NCBI GenBank assembly: GCA_007922225.1
Contig: ML679958.1
Span: 52,284,838-52,348,837, forward strand
Direction: 5' to 3'
Source: Emydura subglobosa
Taxonomy: Eukaryota > Chordata > Testudines > Chelidae
Length of the DNA stretch: 64,000 nucleotides
Shown piece by piece: positions 47,123-55,550 of this stretch. The first letter of the stretch is position 1, and every line of letters starts with the position of its first letter. The notes beneath the pieces are model-generated. The model had not been told where the DNA came from, did not search any database, and was given only the letters and a program-made list of their open reading frames with translations. The position numbers were made by a program, and so were the translations under genes.

Positions 47123-48195
47123 CTAAATGTCACAGAATTGAGACGCTTCCACCCAGCTGTTAAACTTATTGGGCCACCCCAACCATTTCACCAGTAGCTG
47201 CTTTTTCTCCCTTTTCCTTTCTCCGCTAGAACTTTTTGAATCCTGTAAATTCTGTCCTGTTTGGGATTTACTGTTTGTAGTTCTTCAGGGTAAAATCTCA
47301 TAATCTTTTAATTGGTATACAGGTCTCTGGCCCTTAGTTAAAGCTTCATCCACTATGAATAGCTCATCGGTAAATGTTTGTTCATAAACAGGTTTTTTCA
47401 AAAACTCCTTTGGTTTTAGATAGTCTCACTTGGTCGCCTTTTCTAAAAGGCACAACAGCTGGCTTTATTTTAAAACTGTCTCCGTAAACTGTTTTCCTCA
47501 CCTTCAGAGAATTTGAGGGTTAACATCAACAGGTCTGGTATGTATAATTCTGTGAATGTTTCAGTTGTAATTCTTTATAAACTTGGGTAACACATTGATG
47601 TAGTGAAAGGTAATGTAAATATCTCCACATCCTAGATTTTAAAGTTCTGTTAAATAGCTCCACAACCCCTGCTTTGACTTCATTATTTGTAACAAAATGG
47701 TGAATGCCATGCTCTTTAAACAATCTGCTTAAAGGTTTGTTTAAAAATTCTTTTCCCTGATCGATTTGTAATTTTTGAGTCACCTTTGCTGAAAATAGCT
47801 TTAAAGGCATTGGATACTTCACCGCCTGTCTTGGCTTTTAGGCCTAAGGCCCAGGCATATTTGGATAGAATATCTATTGCTGTTAAGATGTATTTAAAAC
47901 CTCTGTTGTGTTTGGAGAACTGTTGCATATCCACTAAATCTGTCTGCCATTGTGCATCCACATCTGAAACAATGGTCTTGTTTTTTTAAAAACATATTTG
48001 AGCCAGTTTGTGTAAAACATAAGCATCCTGATCTGAACGCCAAGCAGTTACCGGTCTTCTATTCAAAGTTTTACTATGCTTTTTGGCCGCTTGAAAAAGA
48101 AGAGTCCTCTCTCTGCAGCTCCCAATTTCCCTAGGGATGTTGTATATTTTTTTTAACAGTGCTGTCCGCATAGACATGACTGTTATTTGTAACAT
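47123..48195 (-). pseudogene. Polinton retroviral-type integrase with chromodomain
   Basis: Three overlapping minus-strand frames make one gene. 48195-47986 is the amino end (zinc-binding region degraded). 47961-47716 has DAQWQTDLVDMQ, the first catalytic Asp, and ILTAIDILSKYAW. 47822-47526 has LQIDQGKEFLN (second Asp) and TNNEVKAGVVELFNRTLKS (catalytic Glu). Downstream, out of frame, FRKGDQVRLSKTKGVFEK gives an SH3-like region, and LLVKWLGWPNKFNSWVEAS is a typical chromodomain ending at 47123. The D, D and E residues are all still present, but frameshifts near 47990 (a T-run) and 47800 and at least one later shift inactivate it. Integrase joins element ends to host DNA with 6-bp staggering, consistent with the flanking duplication. 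Confidence 0.85.
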
Positions 48196-48251
48196 CTTTT
48201 ACTTACACAAGTATGGAGGGACCATGTTCACATTGACAAATTTAAACAAGT

Positions 48252-48257
48252 TTTATT
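48252..48257 (-). promoter_or_regulatory. AATAAA poly(A) signal of the TIR gene
   Basis: tttatt on the plus strand is AATAAA on the minus strand, 65 nt past the exon 2 stop. It is absent from the left arm because of the deletion there. Confidence 0.5.
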
Positions 48258-48321
48258 AATTGCCTGCTTTAACACATCCTTTTACAACTGCCTGTGGAAA
48301 TGAACACCATGACCTCTACCA

Positions 48322-48489
48322 TTAGGGAGTCCGAGCTGGTTCATTCTTCCATTTTGTTCTTTCCTGGATTTTCCTCTTGAGATCTGAGTTTGAGACACTA
48401 GCAAAAACAGCTACTAGCAAAAATGGATTTGCTCCCACAGGGCTACCGATGTGCAGGCTTTCATAGGCCTCTAGAAAGGTATCGTAGAG
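48322..48489 (-). CDS. Polinton TIR gene, exon 2 (right-arm copy), unrecognised
   Basis: On the minus strand a pyrimidine-rich tract with gtttcttttctg and an intact acceptor, gacag, precede an open frame of 55 codons from 48489 (LYDTFLEAYESLHIGS) to TAA at 48322-48324. In the middle is a hydrophobic stretch (NPFLLVAVFAS), possibly a short membrane or amphipathic segment. The C-terminal end is strongly basic (LKRKIQERTKWK). The intron between the shared donor (48625/48624) and this acceptor is 135 nt. I do not recognise the protein. It is unlike polymerase, integrase, protease, ATPase or capsid genes. Its neighbours are the integrase gene downstream, and upstream TATA and subrepeat sequences. 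Alternatives are a captured host gene, or an accessory gene of this Polinton lineage. Confidence 0.5.
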   Translation of the reverse strand, partial: LYDTFLEAYESLHIGSPVGANPFLLVAVFASVSNSDLKRKIQERTKWKNEPARTP

Positions 48490-48624
48490 CTGTCAAGAGA
48501 TTTTCAGAAAAGAAACAGCTGTAAGCCCCTACTGCTTGTTTTTTTTAGATTTATGTAACCTCCGGATTGGTTCCTGACCCCATTACATCCCATCCTTGAC
48601 TGTCACTTCTTATTATTCATTTAC
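48490..48624 (-). other. Intron of the Polinton TIR gene (right copy)
   Basis: Begins GTAAATGAAT and ends CTTGACAG. The left-arm version (45320-45457) aligns with it but has lost the final AG. Confidence 0.5.
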
Positions 48625-48686
48625 CTGTGCAGTAGTGCTGCCAGCTGGCCAACCATCGAGCTCTAGAGATTGGGTGGGGGTTCCAG

Positions 48687-48693
48687 CTTATAT
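48687..48693 (-). promoter_or_regulatory. TATA-like box upstream of the TIR gene
   Basis: gatataagc on the minus strand, about 65 nt before the shared donor site. A CCAAT motif (ccaatcacaatag) lies about 25 nt further upstream. The left arm reads taggtgtag at the same place, so its box is lost. Confidence 0.4.
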
Positions 48694-48749
48694 CCCATGC
48701 TATATCTATTGTGATTGGTACACATTTCCCTTCTGGGAGGGTGAAACCT

Positions 48750-49216
48750 GCTCCGATTGGTTGATGGCGGGGGGGGGCGGGAAATTCACAGAGGGGTCAC
48801 AAAGCTCTCTTCCAAGGCGGGTCACTCTGCAAAGGCACATGCCCTATTTGGTCAAATCCCCTCTCATGGTGTTTCTAAGGGTCTGAAACTCACTCCAATT
48901 AGTAGAGGGAAGTGGTAACAGTTCTCAGAGGGGTCACACGACCCTCGTCCGGGTAGGTTATCCTGCCCCTGAGTCTGCTCCCCAGAAGGTCATTCCACTC
49001 TTTGGGTAGTCCTATGATGATGAAAACCACCCCCAATTTGTGGAGAGGAGAGGAAGTTCTTTGAGGGGTCACATGACCCACTTCCGAATGGGTCACTCTA
49101 CCCTGGAATTTCTTCCAATGGGTCAGATTTGCTCTCTGAGGTGATCCTATGGGGGTGCAATACACCTCGATTGGTGGAAGACAGTGGGAGGAGTTCTTGG
49201 AAGGGTCACATGCCAC
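48750..49216. repeat. Subrepeats of about 135 bp in the right arm (CCAAT and CACATG array)
   Basis: Three to four diverged units each contain a GGTCACATGACC-like site (for example 49068-49079, 48932-48943 and 49204-49214), a gttctt/gaac block and a CCAAT box (reverse: gattgg/aattgg). They sit upstream of the TATA-like box of the TIR gene. Confidence 0.65.
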
Positions 49217-49357
49217 CCTTGCTTCCAGTCAGGTATCCATCTTGACCTGGCAGTAATACCCTAGGTGGTAGGTCTTAAGGTGACAGGTAGGTGGGGCTGA
49301 TAGCTCAGGGGGCGGGCAACATTTGATTGATGGTAAGCCCCTTGTACTACTCATGTT

Positions 49358-50374
49358 TATTGTCTCAGCAGGTAGCTATACTTTAAGCATAATACTGAAA
49401 GACATGAGAAAACAGAGGCCAGTTTGTGTTATTAGAGACAGACTACAGCTTCCTGACAGATGTGCAGAGCTGAAAAAAAAATTAGAGCAGTACATGCTTC
49501 AGATTCTATCAAGCTTTAAATATTTCTTCTTTAAAGATGTCAACTTAAGTTCTTTACTTTTCCCAAATACATGATAATGGTGTAAGCAATCTCTTCTGTG
49601 GAAGAAAATGTGACCAATCTAACTGTATAAGAAACACTGTCTGTAATCCTTTGTGTAGGCTTATCCTGGAGACGCATATCAGTTCTTTAACTGTGCACAT
49701 GGAAGGATTTGTTTATTGAAAGTGACTACAGTAATGAAATATTTGTTTATTCAATTTCAGAAAGGATACTTATCTGTCTGTGGCTGCAAAGCAAAACATT
49801 ATGCTAACATATTTCAGATATGTAGTCAGCAACAAGGCGACCCTAGACTGTCTGCTCTCTCTTTGTCACATAATATTCTTAGCGTCTAATAACGTTCTGA
49901 TAAAGGGACTGTGCTATATCTGTAGCCATGTTTATTGCCATGTGGTGGTTTCCAAATTACAATGCATTGTGATGAGTAGAGATTGACCAAAGTGTTCTGA
50001 CTAGCTCCCAGCATGTGAGTAGCTGCTGATAGGGCTGGTGCAGCTAACAGCAGTATTATCATTTGATATGAGGCACCATTGATAATGTTTTCATTGAATT
50101 AACTTTATTGCCAGCTATTATTTTTTACAGAAAAAAATGCTTGTGGTGTTTACTGTTTTTATTGCTGTTACTAATTTATCATTATGCCATAGTACCTATA
50201 CTCTCACTAGTAATACTTAGCATGTCTATACTGCTTTATTAACAGTAACAAATTAATCCATGGTTTAATAGCTACATATTGGCAGAAATCACTCAACATA
50301 TTCTATTAAGAATGTAATCATATAAGTTACCCATACACCCGTAGCTTTTTTTTTTATCTACCAATAATTGGGTT
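49358..50374. other. Unannotated AT-rich sequence
   Basis: The 83-codon frame at 49323-49574 (+) starts inside the Polinton arm and shows no domain. Otherwise nothing was recognised. Confidence 0.5.
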
Positions 50375-50510
50375 ATTAGAGAGACAACATTAGTGAGGTG
50401 ATATCTTTTATTGGACCACCTTCTGTTGGTAAGAGAACTTGTCTCTCCCATCTTGTCTCTATGATATCCTGGGACCAATACAGTTACAACTACACTGCAT
50501 ACAATAATTG
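50375..50510 (+). repeat. Amniote interspersed repeat fragment
   Basis: Contains ttattagagagacaacatta, tatcttttattggaccacct, tctgttggtaagagaacttg, and atgatatcctgggaccaata then cagttacaactacactgcat. I know this as a widespread reptile repeat, though its superfamily is unclear to me. It seems internally deleted. Confidence 0.6.
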
Positions 50511-51896
50511 GGGTAGTTCATACTACTTTCTGAACCTGACACTCACAAAGCATCTATTAAAACAAATGGGTTGAAGTGGAGTAACCTACTAATCTCTGAC
50601 AAATTCCCCAAATCATTTATATACTTATTAATATGCACATCATTTATATCCACGGTCAGAAACACACCTCGTAATGTTTTTCATACCACTTCATAGGCAC
50701 TTAATACCCTTTCTTCTTTTATGGCTTGTCTGTCTACCTCTTCTGTCTGTCATTATTTAAACAAATCCAATCTGGTCCTTATGTAATTACATATTTTTAT
50801 GTAATCTACCATAACCTATGTTGTCTAATCTATGTTATGGCAAATGCATACTCTCATAAAGGCATACTTAAGCATATAACAAGTGTATTTGCATTTTGGA
50901 ATTATTGCATTATGGATTCAGAACCATAATTACATCTTTTATAATTATATTGCCACCTGTTATGCCACAGTGGATTAGCACTAAGATATTTAGCAAAGTG
51001 TTTTTAGAATTGAAAGGCATTGGAAAATTCACAGGTCTTATAACAATTCTCAAATTCACATGAGCACCTGGGATAGTAGTCTGCTCTTTACACCCTAGGT
51101 TTCATAAGTTTTTGTTTTTTAACCCTAAAACCATGCAAAATTGATCTAGTTTCAGATCAGAATGTGGTTAAAGTTTGCAGAACCAGGCTCTTATTTAATA
51201 ATGTTTATGATGTGCTTTTGATATCTTAATGTGAAAAGTGCTACAAAAGTGTTAAATAGTACAGATGTATGGTCAAAAGTTGTTATGTATTGCACACGCC
51301 TGATGCTTGTGTGAACAATTTATTCTTTGGATCTAGATACTCTTCTATCTAATGACAGGCCAGGAATGAAGAGGACCAGTAGGAATGGCAGTGGAGACTC
51401 CATCATACACACACTCAAACCCCAGAGTGCATTCTTTGTTTTCAGTGGGCCATAGCTGAACATAATAGGGGGGAGAAAAGCAGGGACAGCACAGCTGACT
51501 CATCAGTGACTAACTCCCATCCAAAAAGTCCCACTACAGTTATGCTGCTTACTCTTCATGTGAGTTTCCCCAACAGCATCTACCCTGATAGTTTCTTATG
51601 TTGAGCATCAGACAAGGGGCTTCTCCTCCCCTTACACACTGTAACCTGATTGGCCAGTCATACTGACTCCATCGTTCACTCCTCGGTCAGATTGATCTTC
51701 CTCTATTGTCCATTTTTGGGGTTCTCTTCCCCAATCCTATTGCCCTGCCCAGACCATCTCCTTGCCTGGGATCCTATTCTCTCAGGTCTGATGCATTTCC
51801 CATGCTGTGTGTGTTATGTGTGTTTTGGGGTTCAGGGTACCTCTTTGAAATATCCCATCTCCCCAGGTATTTCTGTCAGCATGCATATTGCATTAG
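50511..51896. other. Unannotated AT-rich sequence
   Basis: No gene or repeat family recognised. Confidence 0.55.
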
Positions 51897-51904
51897 CATA
51901 TATC

Positions 51905-52124
51905 CAGGGTGGCAAAACTTACTGACCTTCCAAGACCTCTCCCTCCACACTTGGCAGATGCCTCTAACCCCACTACCTTGCTGCAGGGCAGAAGCTCCGA
52001 GCTCCCCCTCCCCCCAGTTTGGTAGGTAGAGAATGGGAGGGGGGGGCATTGGGGGCTTTGCAAGCCACACATTAACTGTAAAAGAGCTGCATGCAGCTCA
52101 CGAGCCACAGTTTGGCCACTCCTG
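51905..52124. mobile_element. hAT MITE (CAGGGGTGGCCAAAC type)
   Basis: The right end ccacagtttggccactcctg is the reverse complement of a CAGGAGTGGCCAAACTGTGG end. The left end reads cagggtggcaaaact. The flanks share GCATATAT (51896-51903, with one base between, and 52125-52132), as expected for an 8-bp hAT duplication. It is 220 bp and non-coding. Confidence 0.75.
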
Positions 52125-52132
52125 GCATATAT

Positions 52133-52959
52133 TAACAAGTGATTTCAGTAAGATGCTTTGGTGGTTAGAAATGCACAGAACTGAATGTCTGGGCCACATG
52201 CATGTTCTCTGTTGAAAAAGTGGGCATCAGATATCTTCCACCTTGTGCTGGAGTGAGGCTAGAGTGTGATAGCTTTGAAATTCTCACAGGAAACCAGATA
52301 GGGCATAACCGGACACCGACTTTCATCACCTTTGAAAATTCTCCTCCAAAGGCCCAATTCAACTCCCAGTGAATTCAATGGAAAGGCTCCCCTTTGACTG
52401 TTGTAGCAGGAGTTGGCTCAAACCCTAAATCCATTACAAGAGGAAGTGAAGTGTATCAAGAATCCACTTCACTGGGCAGCATTTCATTTGCCTTGTCTTA
52501 GACTTAAAAGAAACCCATGTAATTTAGTGGACCGTGCTGTTTTGAAACTCTCTCCTCACACTGAAGTATATAAATCTGTCACCAGCAAAGGCACTGTATG
52601 GCATACAGTCTAATGAACTCTGGCTTATACATGACTGATTGCTAAAATATAACATGTATTTCTGGGGGGAGCTGAGTGGATTTAGGAGATAACTGAAAGG
52701 AGATTTTTCCAAAATCTCCCTTCTCCAAAAAGAAACAAATAAGCTATTTATTATGTTCGCTGCCAGTATTTCAGTTCTGCTTAGTAGCACATTTCTGTGA
52801 GGAGTACAGCCTTAGGTGCTTTACCACAACTGTCTCTCCCTCCTGCAGAGGACATCTCAATCAGGGAGGCTCATTTGACTACATCAAATCACTTATATTT
52901 TTTATCTTGATCTGTTTTCATTGCTCTGTGCTAGGCAGTTTTGTATTTGCTGTTGTTTA
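52133..52959. other. Unannotated sequence
   Basis: Nothing recognised. Confidence 0.55.
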
Positions 52960-53760
52960 CGTGGCTGATAAAGGATCGTGTCGACATAATATACTTCAGT
53001 GTTTGACTCGGTACTGCACAACATTTGAATTAAAAAACTAGAATGATACAGAATTTATGTGGCCCTTATCAAATGGATTAAAATCTGGCCAACTGATAGG
53101 TCTCAAAATGTAACTGTAAACGGGGAATCGTCATTGAGCAGATGTGTTTACAGGATCGGTTCTTGGCCCTATGCTATTTAACAATTTATTTAACAATGAC
53201 CTGGAAGGAAACAAAATCATCACTGATATCATTTGCAGATGACAAAAACTGGGGGAGTGGTACATTATGAAGGGGACAGGTTACTGATTCAGAGCAATCT
53301 GGATCACTTGGTAAATTGGGCACAAGCAAACAATATGCTTTTTAATATGGGTAAATGGAAGTGTATACATCTAGGAACAAAGAATGGGGAGTGATGTGGA
53401 GCTCTGCCCTGGGAAATAATGACTGTAAAAGATTGGGGGGTTGTAGTGGATAATCAGCTAAGCATGAGCTCCCAGTGTGAGTCTGTGGCCAAAGAGAGCT
53501 AACGTGATCACGAATAGGGAATCATGAGTAGGAATAAAAAGCTTATTTTACCTCTATATTTGGCACTGGTGCAACTGCTGCTGGACTGCTGTGTGCGGGT
53601 CTGGGGCCCACAATTCAAGAAGAATTTTGATATGTTGGAGGGGGTACATACTGGATATGTTTGTCGTGAGAATGATTAAAGAATTTGAAAACATGCTCAG
53701 GAAGCTCAATCCATTTAGCTTAACAAAGAGGTTATGGAGTGACTCGATCACAGTCTATAA
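52960..53760 (+). mobile_element. CR1 LINE (reverse transcriptase part), before the hAT insertion
   Basis: Plus-strand CR1 remnants: agtgtttgactcggtact at the left, a FADDKN-like ttgcagatgacaaaaactgg at about 53235, and ttggtaaattgggcacaagc. gctcaatccatttagcttaa lies just before the insertion. There are many stops and small deletions. It continues at 54112. Confidence 0.8.
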
Positions 53761-54111
53761 CAGGGGTCAGCAACCTGCGGCACACGTGCACCAACTTTGA
53801 GCTGCACGCAGCGCTCTGGCTGGAGTTGCGCCATTCCCGGCCCGAAGCAGCTCTGCGCGCCCCGCCCTTGCGGCCCCACCCTTCTCCACATGGGGGGCCC
53901 CTGGCTAGGAGCAGTGTGGTCCCTGCAGGAACGGGCCTGCAGACCCGCTGCTTCCATTGCCGCTGGGAATGTGGCTGCAGAAACCGCCCCTGCCACCACC
54001 ACTGCTGCCAGGAATGGGCTTGCAGACTCACCCTGTCGCCACTGCGGCACTGGGAGAGGGATGGGAAGGGGAAGATTTGGCACGGACTGTGATGAAGGTT
54101 GCCAACCCCTG
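53761..54111. mobile_element. hAT MITE nested in CR1, 351 bp
   Basis: The ends caggggtcagcaacctgcgg and aggttgccaacccctg are inverted repeats. The target duplication is GTCTATAA (53753-53760) and ATCTGTAA (54112-54119), 6 of 8 identical. The body is GC-rich and opens spurious frames on both strands, of which the 163-codon minus-strand frame at 53748-54239 is the longest. Removing the element restores the CR1 sequence seen uninterrupted at 24850-24890. Confidence 0.9.
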
Positions 54112-54450
54112 ATCTGTAAGTACTTACATGGGGAACAAATATTTAATAATGAGCTCTTCAATCTAGCAGAGGAAGGTGTAGCACGATCCAATAGCGTGTG
54201 AAATCTAGACAAATTTAGACTGAGAAATAAGGCATACATTTTTAATATTGATAGTAATTAACACTGGAACAATTTACCAAGGGCTGTGGTAGATTCTCTG
54301 TTATTTACAATTTTTAAATCAAGATTAAATGTTTTTCTAAAAGATCTGGTCTGGGAATTATTTTGGGGCAGTTCAATGATCTGTGTTATACAGGAGACAG
54401 ACTATTTGATCACAATGGTCCTTCTGGCCTTGGAATCTTTGATTTGTTCT
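54112..54450 (+). mobile_element. CR1 LINE 3' end, after the hAT insertion
   Basis: tacatggggaacaaatattt and ctcttcaatctagcagagga match 24870-24920. The tail cacaatggtccttctggcct then tggaatctttgat is the subfamily's terminal sequence. Confidence 0.85.
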
Positions 54451-55429
54451 GTGCAAGGTGCAGCATGATTGGTTTGCTATTGTACTCTTCTAATGAAAGG
54501 CTCACTTCCCTTGTAGTAATTGGAATAGCAGACAGAGCATCAAAATGGTGCTTCCTAACGCTAATACAAATGTGTGTGTGTGTGTGTGTATGTAAAAGGA
54601 AAAAAATTGCCTAGGCACAGAGCAATGAATACAGTGCAACATAACAAGATAAGTGCTTTGATATAGTCAAATGACACTCTCTGACATGCTGATTGAGACG
54701 TCCTTTGCAGGAGGGAGAGACAGTTAGGGTAAAGCACCTAAAGGCTGTAATCCTCACAGAAATGTGTTACTAAGGAGAAACGAAATACTGGCAGAAAACT
54801 ACTTGGCATAATGAAAACATCACTTGATTATCATTCATTCAGGAATATTATTTTCATTAAGGAAATGGAGATTTCAAGAGCTTTCATGCCTCAGTCTCTC
54901 AGAAAAACTCAGTCAAAGCATGACCCCCAGCTTGAAAGTCAGTTAATAAAAGCTTTTCAAATTGGAGGTAGGCAGTAGTGCCCACCAAGGTGATGTTTGT
55001 CACTGTTTGAATTGACCTTTCTATGAAGTCTGAAAACCAATTCAGATGGAATTGTAAAAGCAGCATTTTGGTAATATCCTATTTTCATAACAATCTGCTT
55101 GAAGAAATCCTTAAGCATTTTATCATTTATATTTGTTTTCCAGTGTAGCCTGTGAAAGTATTATTGGGTTTGGGGTGGGGACATTTCTTTTTTTTTAAGC
55201 AGAAAAGTCTAAAGTTAGTGAGCAAGAATGAAGAAACCACTTAACAAAAATGGATTTTTCTCTGTCTATTAGCCTATACTAGCTTCAAAAGAGTCCTCCT
55301 TTTAAAAACAAGTTGTTCTTATTGAGACTATTTTTTGCTTATATGGAAAGAGACAGAAAAAAAAAATACAAAGCAAAACAAGGAACAAATGAAGACGTGC
55401 AGGCGCATACACTATTATGTCAGGAAGGG
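54451..55429. other. Unannotated AT-rich sequence with one microsatellite
   Basis: Apart from the TG repeat at 54571-54592, no feature was recognised. Confidence 0.55.
54571..54592. repeat. (TG)n microsatellite
   Basis: About nine perfect TG units, then tatg. Confidence 0.95.
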
Positions 55430-55550
55430 TGTGGTCCTCAAAGACCGTAAGGGCTCTTTAATAGGGCACAGGACTGAGTCTCAGAACCTGGGTTCTGTTC
55501 CTGCCTCTACCATTTATGTTCTGCAGCCCTGATGAATAGTTTTTTTCAAT
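55430..55550 (+). repeat. MIR-type SINE fragment
   Basis: cacaggactgagtctcagaa followed by cctgggttctgttcctgcct, a B box (gggttctgttcc) and the MIR-like ctctacca. The core and tail are missing. Confidence 0.6.

Larger units (their letters stand above)
44552..49351 (-). mobile_element. Internally deleted Polinton/Maverick, 4.8 kb
   Basis: Both ends read agtagtacaaggg inward, and the flanks CATATT (44546-44551) and CATGTT (49352-49357) differ at one of six positions. A 6-bp target duplication is the Polinton hallmark. The inverted arms are 44552-45802 and 47951-49351, with a 2.15-kb centre. Intact Polintons are about 15-20 kb with polymerase B, integrase, protease, ATPase and capsid genes. Here only integrase, minor capsid, a PX-like gene and the start of the major capsid gene remain, all on the minus strand and broken. 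It is non-autonomous and inactive. Its base composition is richer in G and C at the arms than in the flanks. Confidence 0.9.
47951..49351 (-). repeat. Polinton right inverted arm
   Basis: The counterpart of 44552-45802. It is longer because of extra subrepeats (48750-49216) and the retained 195-bp piece 48247-48445. It lacks about 303 bp at 48625/48630, where the left arm carries most of exon 1. Confidence 0.85.

Noticed and set aside
48596..49216. Frames of 96 (+) and 105 (-) codons in the Polinton right arm
   Set aside because: They cross subrepeats and the promoter-like region and are not conserved in the left arm.
53739..54239. 163-codon minus-strand and 134-codon plus-strand frames
   Set aside because: They run through the GC-rich hAT insertion into CR1 sequence on both sides, so they are not genes.
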